Notes: generated by a model not told the origin, from the letters alone. A stretch of DNA of 64,000 nucleotides from Bacillus weihaiensis (GCF_001889165.1 NZ_CP016020.1:1958501-2022500), one strand, 5' to 3'; counted from the stretch's first letter, positions 45,248-54,211 are shown. Program-made: numbers and translations.

Positions 45248-48200
45248 ATGGAGGATGTAACCGTAGAACACTTCCAAACAATGGGTGTTCGTATACAAAA
45301 TAGCCATGATGTAGTGGTAACAGATTCTTCTATTGTTTTTAATAAAAAATTAAACTTAATTCTATGCTTAGTACTAGTGTTCCATTTGTTACCGGTAGTC
45401 TCTACAGTATCAGCTAATGAAGCTACTAAACTTGATATCAAATCGGTTGATGATTCAAGTGATGAAGATGAAAAAGAAGAATTAATCGATCCAGTGGAAA
45501 AAGAGGATTCAAGCAATCAAGATGAAAAAAAACTAGGACAGACGGTTCAAGTTTACCCTAACAAAACAGTATCACTTGAGAATACAGCTGTAAAAATAGC
45601 ATTGCCGCAAGGCGGAGATGTTGACAATGACACAATTACATTAGAAGTTAATCACTTCTCAACTTACGGTGTATTTGCAAAAGTTGGTACAACACTTGGT
45701 ATGGAAGTTTTTGATATTGAGGATACAGAGGGGCAATATGTACGTATTGTAGGCTATGGGAATGGACAGTGGATCTCTTATAATCTCGGTACTCCACAAA
45801 AGGTGGGTTATTTAGGAATTGCTTTTAGTAAAGGAGATTCTTTTGTTAAGGAACAAAAAGACAATATAGTATCATTTAGAATAAAAGGAATAGAGGATGA
45901 TGAAGGTGCTGATTTTGCTTTAGTGCCTCCAAAAGAAGAGGAAAGAGAAGATGTCACTTATACTGAACCAGGATTAATTAATCCAGATGGTTCTGTCGAA
46001 GATTTACCTCAAGGAACAAAGCTAACCATAGAAAAGAAAAATCTAAGTAACACAAGTGCACAGGCGATTGTCCTTGAAAGTCGAGAGGGAACGGTACTGG
46101 TATCTAGCTTTTCAAACGAGCCAAATGGCAAGGTAATGAGAGCATTCGGACAAAGTTCAGGGGGCTATCACATCCAAGCAACTGGAGTAGAAGACGATAG
46201 TTGGGAAGAAACAACTGTAACATTTGCCAATAGCGCAACAAAAGCAAGCGGTGGGTATCATATTAAAGCACAAGGTTTATCTGATGATACATGGAGTGAA
46301 AATACTGTACATGACATTCACATTTCTGATTTAACCGTTACGTCAAGCTTTGATGGAGAGTTTAGTACGAACCATAGTGAAAACAACAATCATGATGATC
46401 TACCTGCTATATTAGACGCTATTGAGGCAGCTTCAGTTGGAGACGAAGTATATTTACCAGATGGTGGTGCAGATTATGCTTCAAAAGAACATAGTGAAAA
46501 TAAGCCAGCCAAGCTTGTCCTATATACTAAGGCTAAATCTGAACGCAGTGGTTATCAAAATGATACGAGATACAATGTAGTAAAGGATTCAGTATTTGAA
46601 GGTCCCTATATTCGCCATGGTGTATTGTTACAATTTTATGCACATAATAATTTAATTATAAATAACACACTGACAAATACAGTGTTGGATGCAATCGACA
46701 ACAGTGCTGACAATTTCTGGGGCGTATCATTTGAGTATGATAATGGTGACTCTAATGCGAATAATGTCGGTTCAGGACTTCATGGTGAAGATGAGTATTT
46801 AAATGTTATTGAAGAAAATACAATTAGTGGAGTGACAAAAGGGGCAGGTATTGCCACAAATTCAAGAGAAGGCATAAAGATTCACATGGGAAGTCCAGAC
46901 ACACTAATTGAAGGAAATGTCATATCCGACACAAAGCCAAGTAACATTTCTTTGTCAGGAAATACGATAACAGGAAATACGAATGGAGTCAGAATTTTAG
47001 ACGGAGAAAATACATTTGCAAATCATCCCCAAGAAGGGGGCGTAGACAGTGAAGCTGTGTTTGTAGACACAGATAGTGCCTACGTGGAACCAGTTGAACC
47101 TCCAGCGGACGCGGAGATAGTTGAAATTGAGGTAATTGAAGATGCATTAATTCGAGATGGTCAATATCTTACCATCGATGACACTAATACAATAAGGAAT
47201 AATACAGGACAGGACTTAGTAGATAATCGAATAACGGAACCAAACCTATTCAAGTTTGATAAGAGTCAAGTAGGAGAAGAAATTGTTGCAGCAAAGCTTC
47301 AAGTGTATAACTTAAGTTTGGAGGCTGGAGAAAACTATTCAAATGAAACAAAATTGAAAGTAAAAGAAAGAGGACCAGGTAATGACTATCGTAGACAATC
47401 TATCCCTGAACTTGATGGCCAAGAATTCACTGCAGTTGAGGATGCTCTTATTCGAGATGGTGCTTATGCAAGTGAAAATTTAGGGAATACAGGTGGATCA
47501 GCTCCATCCAATCATGATAATTCTGGTCCAGGCAATGTTATTCTAAATAATCACATTACAAACCCAGATAATTCTAAAGGTATTTTACTGATGAATGCTC
47601 CTGGTACAGTAGTAAAAAATAATACGATTCAGAATATTTCAGCATTGCAAGCAGCGATAGATGGCTTAGAAGAAGTACAAGATAGTGATGATCAAAACAA
47701 AGATGTTATCACAGCTAGTGGACATGATGGGAATTTTCCAGAAAATACACTGGATGATAATTTAGAGACAAGGTGGTCAGCTCAAGGTGAGCTATTTAGA
47801 AAAGCGACTGATGTAGGTGGCGGTGGAGCTGGTTATGGTGTATCCATTCAGGGTACTGCTAAAACAGACGAAGAATCAAACGATCCGGTGCAAAAAGAGA
47901 AATCAACTAATCAAGATCATGTATTACCGGCTACAGCTACGAATGTATTAGATGTTACTGATTTTGTTTTATCACAAACAGACGATACGTTATCATTTCG
48001 CTTAGTGGGTATTGAAGATAATCAGTATGGAAACGCTGACAAATTGAAGATAAAAGAAAGAGCGGCAGGGAATGATTACCGCCGACAAGCAATAGTAAAG
48101 TTTGGATACGATGCAAATGCTTACAACTCAGATGAAGTAGCCATATACTATTTCAACGAAACAAATAAAGAGTGGGAATTTCCTGACGCATCTGGACCAG

Positions 48201-49207
48201 AATACGGTATATATATTGCTGATGGTTTAGGAGCTGTACCATCCTACAATATAACGATAGCGCCAGAAGGTTCTGTACAGTCAGATGAGGTGTTTGTCGG
48301 TCAAGATGACTCCTATATCCTTATTGATGTAACTCAACGTCAATCTTCTTTTAGTATTGAAATGTCTAATGATGGAGAAGCATGGAAAGAAGTCTACTCA
48401 CAATCACAAAGCTCCAATACCGCTGAATTAACAGGTGATGTTGAACAGGCTGTACTAAAGCTTTATAACTTAAATTTAGAGACAAAAACAGCCTCAAAAG
48501 AACATGAAAGTATGAAAGCACCTATGTTAGTCGTCTCGACTAGTAATGAAGAGCCAGAACCAACTATAGATTACACTTACTTACTAATAGGCTTAGCATT
48601 AATGGTTATAGGTGGAACAACTGTTTTATTTACGAGAAGAAAAGGTATGATCTATAATTTAAATAGTACGTTAAGTAACGATGGTGCCTCCCATTTTAAT
48701 CTCAAAACAGGGGTAAATATCCGTGGTGTAACAGAGTTGCTTGATTTGATTGCAAGCGCAAAAGCGATTACAAATAAAGATGGAACATATACACACGCTT
48801 CCTTTCACCAATTGCATTCTCCGAACCCTGTAACAGGTACTGTGCACAATGTACTCGATTTCGGCGCAGATAGTCAAGATAACGCAGGTGATGAATATAC
48901 CTTTACCTTCGATTTCCCAGCAGGTATGGAGTCATATACTGGAACATATTTGTTAACATTATCAAGTAATGACTGGAATAGTGTAACAGTTGTTCAGATT
49001 TATGCTCCACTGGATGACGGCTCAACACCATTATATGAACAAGAAAATCCAGAAGAACCAGAAGATTCAAGTGATCCAGGAGATAAAGAAACTCCAAATG
49101 ATTCAGATAAACAAGAAAAGATAGAGGAAGCATTAATCGACGCAATTGTGACGGCAGAAGCGGCACAAGAATTGATCGAAACGGAGAATGAACTACAATT
49201 AGCTTAA
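45248..49207 (+). CDS. Mosaic ORF 2: scrambled beta-helix/DNRLRE/F5-8C surface protein
   Basis: 1319 codons without a stop, ATG start after AGGAGG. Residues 1-29 are a beta-helix piece (MEDVTVEHFQTMGVRIQNSH) placed before the signal peptide (about 33-56). F5/8C pieces are out of order: last piece 152-173, middle 174-199, first 830-847, third 1031-1057. DNRLRE pieces are scattered (206-223, 304-354, 630-650, 669-724, 730-747, 899-952, 1062-1095). Beta-helix pieces lie at 355-407, 439-600, 760-798 and the normal N-terminal 'VHNVLDFGADSQDNA' is at 1199. LPATAT is at 893-898; the anchor 'YTYLLIGLALMVIGG' is at 1109-1123 followed by nearly 190 further residues. A FIVAR-like piece ends the protein. 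Confidence 0.75.
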   Translation: MEDVTVEHFQTMGVRIQNSHDVVVTDSSIVFNKKLNLILCLVLVFHLLPVVSTVSANEATKLDIKSVDDSSDEDEKEELIDPVEKEDSSNQDEKKLGQTVQVYPNKTVSLENTAVKIALPQGGDVDNDTITLEVNHFSTYGVFAKVGTTLGMEVFDIEDTEGQYVRIVGYGNGQWISYNLGTPQKVGYLGIAFSKGDSFVKEQKDNIVSFRIKGIEDDEGADFALVPPKEEEREDVTYTEPGLINPDGSVEDLPQGTKLTIEKKNLSNTSAQAIVLESREGTVLVSSFSNEPNGKVMRAFGQSSGGYHIQATGVEDDSWEETTVTFANSATKASGGYHIKAQGLSDDTWSENTVHDIHISDLTVTSSFDGEFSTNHSENNNHDDLPAILDAIEAASVGDEVYLPDGGADYASKEHSENKPAKLVLYTKAKSERSGYQNDTRYNVVKDSVFEGPYIRHGVLLQFYAHNNLIINNTLTNTVLDAIDNSADNFWGVSFEYDNGDSNANNVGSGLHGEDEYLNVIEENTISGVTKGAGIATNSREGIKIHMGSPDTLIEGNVISDTKPSNISLSGNTITGNTNGVRILDGENTFANHPQEGGVDSEAVFVDTDSAYVEPVEPPADAEIVEIEVIEDALIRDGQYLTIDDTNTIRNNTGQDLVDNRITEPNLFKFDKSQVGEEIVAAKLQVYNLSLEAGENYSNETKLKVKERGPGNDYRRQSIPELDGQEFTAVEDALIRDGAYASENLGNTGGSAPSNHDNSGPGNVILNNHITNPDNSKGILLMNAPGTVVKNNTIQNISALQAAIDGLEEVQDSDDQNKDVITASGHDGNFPENTLDDNLETRWSAQGELFRKATDVGGGGAGYGVSIQGTAKTDEESNDPVQKEKSTNQDHVLPATATNVLDVTDFVLSQTDDTLSFRLVGIEDNQYGNADKLKIKERAAGNDYRRQAIVKFGYDANAYNSDEVAIYYFNETNKEWEFPDASGPEYGIYIADGLGAVPSYNITIAPEGSVQSDEVFVGQDDSYILIDVTQRQSSFSIEMSNDGEAWKEVYSQSQSSNTAELTGDVEQAVLKLYNLNLETKTASKEHESMKAPMLVVSTSNEEPEPTIDYTYLLIGLALMVIGGTTVLFTRRKGMIYNLNSTLSNDGASHFNLKTGVNIRGVTELLDLIASAKAITNKDGTYTHASFHQLHSPNPVTGTVHNVLDFGADSQDNAGDEYTFTFDFPAGMESYTGTYLLTLSSNDWNSVTVVQIYAPLDDGSTPLYEQENPEEPEDSSDPGDKETPNDSDKQEKIEEALIDAIVTAEAAQELIETENELQLA

Positions 49208-49216
49208 AGACAAAGA

Positions 49217-49336
49217 GAGACTGGGACAAAACAAAGAGCCAGGCACCCTCCGATACAAACTATTGTGTGCACTAGATAAATCAGTGCGTACATATAGTCG
49301 TTACGATAAGGTGCCAGGCACTTCTGTCCCAGCCTC
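49217..49336. repeat. 120-bp palindromic-ended intergenic repeat, copy B
   Basis: It starts GAGACTGGGACAAAAC and ends CTGTCCCAGCCTC, nine bases after the stop of mosaic gene 2. It is the reverse complement of 61840-61959 with only two differences. The ends pair and are followed by TTTT, so it can act as the terminator of the mosaic gene. No ORF of its own. Confidence 0.9.
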
Positions 49337-49501
49337 TTTTCATTTAACTAGGAAACTTCTTGAGTAACAAGCAGACCGGAGCTTGTGCTTTTATAGTTCT
49401 GATCCTAGGCATTGCCTATAAGAAGGTCAGTATATGAGAACCTAAAAATTAATGCTGTATCGCTTCGCCTATTTTGGAAATGATAAAAAAGAGGTGATAA
49501 A

Positions 49502-49687
49502 ATGGCAAATGCAAACATAGGAGACGTAATTTCCTTTAAACGTGAGGGAAACACTATTGAAGGAGTCGTAACGGGTATTAGGGAAAATTCTGTAATGGTT
49601 GATTACGGCATGTCGAAGGAAAAAAATGAGCCACTTAAAACGATAGTGAATCATAAAAATTATAAAATAAAGAAATCGAATGGATGA
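49502..49687 (+). CDS. DUF2187 (YkvS-like) protein
   Basis: 61 residues: MANANIGDVISFKREGNTIE, then 'GVVTGIRENSVMVDY' and the C-terminal 'KTIVNHKNYKIK'. This is the complete DUF2187 fold (small SH3-like beta barrel) found as YkvS in B. subtilis; function unknown. GAGGTGATAA precedes the ATG. Confidence 0.9.
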   Translation: MANANIGDVISFKREGNTIEGVVTGIRENSVMVDYGMSKEKNEPLKTIVNHKNYKIKKSNG

Positions 49688-49989
49688 AGATACTATAGTA
49701 TAGATTTTATTTATTACACGATTAGATTAAGCGACTAGATTAATGAGGATGACATTTTCTCACATGGAAAACAAGCGACAGCAACAAGATAATAGTATAA
49801 ATTAATAGAAGGACCTACTTTAGGTTGAGAAAGAGTAATCGCAATGTGTAATTGCGTAATAGAACAGTCATTTTTTCCTATTGTCCTGTAATAATTTACG
49901 AATGTATCTACTTTTCTTTCTATTAATTTCTTTAAAAAATCAATTTTATTATCGTCTGTTATATAGTAAAATAATCCTATAACTTGTAT
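49688..49989. other. Intergenic region, nothing recognised
   Basis: AT-rich, no frame of interest. It probably contains the promoter that transcribes the riboswitch-like leader from about 49960 (TATAGTAAAATAAT at 49960-49975 resembles -10 elements). Confidence 0.4.
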
Positions 49990-50075
49990 GAGAAGCGTGT
50001 GGCAAACCTAGTGAAAAAAGGATAGACGCACATCGACGGATTTAGAGCAGTTGCTCTAGGAATCGAGTCGCCTTG
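49990..50075 (+). promoter_or_regulatory. Candidate cyclic-di-GMP-I (GEMM) riboswitch aptamer
   Basis: The sequence has GGCAAACC (50001-50008), GTGAAAA (the GNRA-type loop of the first helix), GACGCA (50025-50030), then a second arm with stem TAGAGC/GCTCTA (50042-50057) enclosed by CGAC/GTCG, ending AGTCGCC. GGCAAACC...GAAA...GACGCA is the conserved core of c-di-GMP-I aptamers. The usual 'AAAGCC' is 'ACATCG' here and the outer P1 helix is not obvious, so it is a divergent candidate. A terminator and the 50156 gene follow. Confidence 0.6.
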
Positions 50076-50101
50076 TATGATGGATGTTCTTACATAATGA
50101 T

Positions 50102-50133
50102 GATCCACCTATTCGGGTGGGTCTTATTTTTTT
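50102..50133 (+). terminator. Terminator in the leader of the 50156 gene
   Basis: GATCCACC (50102-50109) pairs with GGTGGGTC (50116-50123), loop TATTCG, followed by TTATTTTTTT. It lies between the candidate aptamer and the gene's AGGAGG, as expected for transcription control by attenuation. Confidence 0.8.
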
Positions 50134-50155
50134 AAAGTACAGGAGGAAAAGATTT

Positions 50156-50890
50156 ATGGGATTTTTAAGAGATGTAGGTAAATTTGCTGGTAAAGCAACG
50201 GGTACTGTAATTGGTGGGGCAGTCAATGTTGTTGGAGATGTTACTGGGAGCAAGTTTATTCAAGATGTTGGTGATGGGGTGAAAAAAGCGTCCGAATTTG
50301 CTGGTGATACGGTTGGGCAAGTAGCAGATGGTGCTTGGAATACGGCATCAGGGTTGATCCAAGAAGATAAACATAAGAAGGATCAAGGAATAAATGATGT
50401 GGCTGAATCAATCGGTAGAACTGCAAAGGGTGTTTATCAAACGGCTAAAGCCACTTATAATAGTGGAAAATCTACATATGAAGGATATAGAGAAGGAGAT
50501 GACAATAAAGTAAGGCAGGGTTTACGAGATATTGGTAAAACAGTTGCCGTAGGAGCAATTGCTGTTGGAGTTGTAGATTTAATTGATGGAGCAGATGATT
50601 CAGACACAGTTACTGATCATCAACATATGGCGGGTGGAGGAACAGATGGAGAAACAAATGCGGAACATCACCCATCACATGAGCTGCAAGCAGAAGAACC
50701 ATCAACACATCCCGGAACTCACCATGTAGAGCCTCATTACGTAGATGGGCATTGGCGTGATGGTGTATGGATTGATGGGTATTGGAGAGATGGCGATGGG
50801 GATACGTCCATTAATTTGAGTGAAGAAGAAGGTGGAGGCTATTTCCGTGCAGATGCGGACGAAAATTCTACAACTCATTTAAAATCATAG
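50156..50890 (+). CDS. Gly-rich helical protein with C-terminal DGxWRDG motif
   Basis: 244 residues from ATG 50156 (AGGAGGAAAAG). The N-terminal 150 residues are made of amphipathic segments rich in Gly, Ala, Val and Lys (VGKFAGKATGTVIGGAVNVV, 'AKGVYQTAKATYNSGKSTYE'), suggesting membrane-associated helices. A His-rich linker follows (HHPSHELQAEEPSTHPGTHH). The tail is 'VDGHWRDGVWIDGYWRDGDG', a W-repeat seen at the ends of some large bacillar proteins. Function unknown. Its leader holds the candidate c-di-GMP riboswitch, which would tie it to surface or biofilm behaviour. Confidence 0.6.
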   Translation: MGFLRDVGKFAGKATGTVIGGAVNVVGDVTGSKFIQDVGDGVKKASEFAGDTVGQVADGAWNTASGLIQEDKHKKDQGINDVAESIGRTAKGVYQTAKATYNSGKSTYEGYREGDDNKVRQGLRDIGKTVAVGAIAVGVVDLIDGADDSDTVTDHQHMAGGGTDGETNAEHHPSHELQAEEPSTHPGTHHVEPHYVDGHWRDGVWIDGYWRDGDGDTSINLSEEEGGGYFRADADENSTTHLKS

Positions 50891-50898
50891 TCCTAAGT

Positions 50899-50927
50899 CG
50901 AGGCTACTACTATAGTCTCGTTTTTTT
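50899..50927 (+). terminator. Terminator of the 50156 gene
   Basis: CGAGGCTA (50899-50906) pairs with TAGTCTCG (50913-50920) and is followed by seven T. Confidence 0.85.
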
Positions 50928-51477
50928 ATGTTGCAAATGAAGTGAAAATAGATCATATTAACAAAGATAAGAAGGATCTCTAAAGAACCAACCAAATGAG
51001 TGAATTTCATAAATTGAATCCGTAGAGCCTTATTGCTTTTAAGGCGCAAAAAGAGAGTGCCTCCCCCAAGATTAACAAAAATGGGTAAGCCACACGCAAT
51101 CTGATGTGAGACGGGAGGAGATTCCCTATAGGATTATTTATACGACAAGGAAGCCTGTTTGACTTACAAGAAGTAAATGATTGAGAAGAACTCCAACGAG
51201 TGGGTGCTATTTTTTAATCCTTTTGGTAGATCTTATCAATGTCATATTAAAGCAGCAACAAACGGCTTAAACTTTAAAAACTCGAGCTCGCTTATAAGAG
51301 ATTGTTGCCTGATAAATCAGTTCTTTTATCGAAAACAATTTAAGGTTAAATGGTTAGGAAGTGTGTGACTTCTGCAAGAGGAGGCTCTCCGACCGCCCCA
51401 CGGATAGCAGCAACTGGAGAGGAATTCAACCAAACCGGACGCTTGAAATTAGCCAAGATGTAAAAGGTATCTAAATT
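50928..51477. other. Non-coding region of mixed origin
   Basis: The stretch 51050-51180 is more GC-rich than its surroundings (GTGCCTCCCCCAAG, GAGACGGGAGGAGATTCCC, GGAAGCCTG) and 51365-51460 again (GGAGGCTCTCCGACCGCCCC). This looks like a structured RNA or the remains of an element, but I cannot name it. A 63-codon frame at 51177 has no family likeness. Confidence 0.4.
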
Positions 51478-52530
51478 CTATAAATCTGTATAGTTTAAAA
51501 ATAGTATAAAAGCTCCATTGCAAAATATCTCATTCTTCAATTTACCATTAGCAATAGAATCAAAATCTTGATCATAGCCACTCATAATAAATATAAATGG
51601 AATTACGACAGAAAATCCGAGAGAAGGGTACACCTTCAATTTAAAATCTCGTTCATTTTTCATCATTAAACGAGCAAAAGTGAAAAATGTTTTCTCCTCC
51701 TGTGATCGACAAATGATAGTAAGGATTCTTTCTTTAAGCTTACTTCGTTTATTCACCTTCGCTTTTCCTTGATAAACTAGCTTTTGAAGGCTTTGTTCAA
51801 AAGTAGGATTAAACGTTACATACAGCGCTAATGATACGAGAGGGACAATAATCCCTAAAGCTGTAAAAAGTAGATTGAAGGGCTGGAACACATTATTCAT
51901 CACCATATCCATCATCGCTCCATACCACATTGGAAAGATAGGCACATGCCACCATGACGGCTCAAGTGAAATCGTTAAGTCAATAAATTCAAAAGAACGA
52001 ACGAGAAGTTGATAACCAACCATCATGGAGAGGGATAATCCAATTTGGACATAATTAATGATATCCTTTAATTTCTCTCCATCAAACAATCGTAAAATAA
52101 ACAAATAGAGAAGGGCTGTAATTCCTACTACTAATAAGTTAAGGAGGATTACACTTAGGACAGAAACAAGAAAAAATAAAATACCATGTCTAACTAGTCC
52201 AATTAGTAAGGGAATCGAAACTAGTGCAATAGTAAGAAAGGATAAGTAAATTATGACATGGACCAATTTAGCCGTGCTTATCGTTCTTCGGTTAACAGGC
52301 TTAGGAAACAATATATTGCGGTCACGTATGTCTAATAGTACAGAAGAAAAATCAGAAATCATCGATGTCATAATAATAAATGTAAATATCCCATAGAAGA
52401 TACTCATTTGAAAAAGATAATTTTCTTCCATTACTACAAAAATAACTAAAAATAAACCAAATAGCACATATACCCATAACGATTTAAGGTATTGATTACT
52501 GTCTTCCTGTTCCTTTTTCTTGGCATTTGT
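51478..52530 (-). pseudogene. ABC-2 type permease, truncated at both ends
   Basis: A frame with six or more hydrophobic segments. It can be read back from GTG 52467 (MLFGLFLVIFVVMEEN) to about 52530 without a start or ribosome binding site (EQEDSNQYLKSLWVYV). 'DIRDRNILFPKPVNRRTISTAK', in which the loop RDRNILFPKPVNRRT is conserved, identifies the permease subunit of an ABC exporter of about 540 residues. The C-terminus changes abruptly after 'PSLGFSVVIPFIFIM' and ends 'NGAFILFLNYTDL'. Both ends are missing and no ATPase gene is adjacent, so it is an inactive remnant. Confidence 0.7.
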
Positions 52531-52747
52531 AGTGTACCATTAGTAACTTTGCTTTCTAAAGTGAAAAATAGTAAATAACAGAAAAAGAGATGAAGTAGGG
52601 TAATCAACTTTATGTCATAAAGGAATCAACATAGTATCTTCTTCGATCCTTAAAGAAAATGATGAGAAGAAAATGATGAGAATATTGGGACGATTGAATA
52701 ACTAGTTCTAATAGTGTGATAGAATAGATGTGCGATGGTTAGGTAAA

Positions 52748-52895
52748 CTCAAGGGTGGTCAGCGTTACCCCGTATGAAAGGGGGTGATGCTTACAGATGA
52801 CAGTATTTCAAAGTTTAATGCTAATGATTGCATTTGCTAGTTTGGTGTTGTCAATCGTATCGTTTATAGACAAAAATAAATAACCCACCCTTGAG
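52748..52895 (+). ncRNA. Type I toxin mRNA body with complementary 5' and 3' ends
   Basis: CTCAAGGGTGG (52748-52758), just after an extended -10 element (TGATAGAAT, 52717-52725), is perfectly complementary to CCACCCTTGAG (52885-52895), immediately after the toxin stop. Outer GGTTA and TAACC add to the pairing. Such end-to-end folding keeps type I toxin mRNA untranslated. The antitoxin RNA should come from the minus strand downstream. Confidence 0.7.
52797..52883 (+). CDS. Putative holin-like type I toxin peptide
   Basis: 28 residues: MTVFQSLMLMIAFASLVLSI then VSFIDKNK. A polar start, a single membrane helix and a Lys/Asn-rich end, with the 'F.SL.LMI.F..LVLS..SFI.K' pattern of the putative holin-like toxin family of Firmicutes. 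The strong GGGGGTGATG lies upstream. The peptide would insert in the membrane and is expected to be silenced by an antisense RNA. Confidence 0.75.
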   Translation: MTVFQSLMLMIAFASLVLSIVSFIDKNK

Positions 52896-52965
52896 CTTAA
52901 CCGGCGATAGGTGAGTTATCTTTAAACCTCGCTGATCCCCTTGATGGGAACCTAGCTATTGTATG

Positions 52966-52999
52966 ACTGTTTGGTGTTCCAGCACCAAACAGTTTTTTT
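52966..52999. terminator. Terminator at the end of the toxin locus
   Basis: ACTGTTTGGTG (52966-52976) pairs perfectly with CACCAAACAGT (52983-52993), followed by seven T. The 52896-52965 stretch between toxin and terminator is where an antisense RNA would overlap. Confidence 0.9.
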
Positions 53000-53254
53000 A
53001 GTTTATGTTACGTTTATTTTTATTATAACTAAAGTAGAGGGGATTGAAAAGGACGATTCTTTTTTAATTATTTTTGTTATAAGAAGATTAGTTTACATAA
53101 GATTATTATATAACTAGTCTTAGCGACCTTAATTGTCTAATTTCATATAGCATATATAGCAACACATTAACCTTTTTACTTGAAAAATTTAGATTTCTTA
53201 TCATCTAGATCGTTTGGATTTCACTATCTGTTACTAAAAGGAAGGTTTTTAGGG

Positions 53255-53305
53255 ATGTGGATTGAATTTAAAAAACTTGCTATGCTGGCAATGTTATTGA
53301 CTTAG
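53255..53305 (+). CDS. Possible 16-residue small ORF
   Basis: ATG 53255 after AAAAGGAAGG reads MWIEFKKLAMLAMLLT and stops 11 bases before a hairpin terminator. The ribosome binding site and terminator suggest a real short transcript, either a small peptide gene or a stub of a longer one. The rest of 53000-53456 is AT-rich and empty. Confidence 0.4.
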   Translation: MWIEFKKLAMLAMLLT

Positions 53306-53315
53306 CTAAATTCTC

Positions 53316-53346
53316 AGACCAAATCAAGTAAGATTCGGTCTTTTTC
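53316..53346 (+). terminator. Terminator after the 16-residue ORF
   Basis: AGACCAAATC pairs with GATTCGGTCT (one A-C mismatch) and runs into TTTTT. Confidence 0.7.
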
Positions 53347-53456
53347 CATTTTACGATGAAATCTAAAGCTACATAGAGTAAGATTGGTGTAGAACAAAGA
53401 GGAAACTTAATCTTCCTTATACATGAGACGAATACAAAAGGAGGAAATGAAATGAA

Positions 53457-53909
53457 ATGGTTATAAGTTACTTTAGCTATGATTCGATTCCAGATGAAGC
53501 CGTTTTAGACGGAATCATTCAGTTACATAAAGCTATTTTTAATTCTTCAGATGATGTAAAGAACAAAATGGATGCTAAATCTAATGTAATCGTTTTAACC
53601 GCAATGAAGAATTCAAAAGTAATTGGATATAAAATTGGTTATGAACTAACTCCTCATATGTTCTATAGCTGGTTAGGCGGTGTGGATCCTACATACAGAA
53701 AAAATGGAATTGCTTCACAATTAATGTCGCGACAACATTCCCTTTTAAAGGAAAAAGGATATCGTGTTGTTCAGACTAAATCGATGAATAAATGGCGTAG
53801 TATGTTACTATTAAACATTCAAAATGGCTTTGATGTAATCGATACATATGTAGATGAAAAAGGATTACATAAGATAATTCTTGAAAAGACACTTGATAAT
53901 GAGAGGTGA
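53457..53909 (+). CDS. GNAT family N-acetyltransferase
   Basis: 150 residues. 'WLGGVDPTYRKNGIASQLMS' is motif A with the acetyl-CoA loop, followed by 'GYRVVQTKSMNKWRSMLLLN' and 'NGFDVIDTYVDE'. AAAGGAGG is 11 bases upstream of the ATG. The substrate is unknown. Confidence 0.9.
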   Translation: MVISYFSYDSIPDEAVLDGIIQLHKAIFNSSDDVKNKMDAKSNVIVLTAMKNSKVIGYKIGYELTPHMFYSWLGGVDPTYRKNGIASQLMSRQHSLLKEKGYRVVQTKSMNKWRSMLLLNIQNGFDVIDTYVDEKGLHKIILEKTLDNER

Positions 53910-53914
53910 ATGGT

Positions 53915-54025
53915 ATGAATCTAGACGATTTATGCAGAAAGGTGAGACGGACATTGCTTCTCAGCGGAATGTCACTACGTTTATACTCTACTAAACGATC
54001 AAATTACATGACTTTTATAGCCTAA
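53915..54025 (+). CDS. Possible 36-residue basic small ORF
   Basis: ATG 53915 after GAGAGGTGAA starts 5 bases past the acetyltransferase stop: MNLDDLCRKVRRTLLLSGMS, 'LRLYSTKRSNYMTFIA'. The spacing and ribosome binding site suggest coupling, but the sequence matches no family and may be a stub. Confidence 0.35.
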   Translation: MNLDDLCRKVRRTLLLSGMSLRLYSTKRSNYMTFIA

Positions 54026-54059
54026 CCTCTCATACCAACAAAGAGAGAGTAGGCTTTTT
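54020..54059 (+). terminator. Terminator of the acetyltransferase transcript
   Basis: GCCTAACCTCTC (54020-54031) pairs with GAGAGAGTAGGC (54043-54054; one mismatch), followed by five T. Confidence 0.8.
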
Positions 54060-54211
54060 CATTTACAAATTTCGTTCACGCTCTTTATCCTTTCATAATC
54101 ATATCTATAATAACTAGTAAGTATGTCAGAATCTAGATCTTACATTAAATCAAACAGAGTTTTTTAAAAAACGCGCTTTTTTCGAGAGAATCTTTAAAAA
54201 ATGTAAAAAGG

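Noticed and set aside
45220-45516. 98-codon Ser-rich minus-strand ORF
   Set aside because: Antisense of the signal peptide and acidic linker of mosaic gene 2; the Ser bias is a mirror of the Asp/Glu codons.
51050-51180. Cobalamin or other riboswitch
   Set aside because: Some GC-rich blocks are reminiscent, but no conserved box of a known riboswitch could be identified and no matching downstream gene exists.
51177-51368. 63-codon ORF
   Set aside because: No ribosome binding site, no family likeness; lies in a stretch of mixed structured non-coding sequence.
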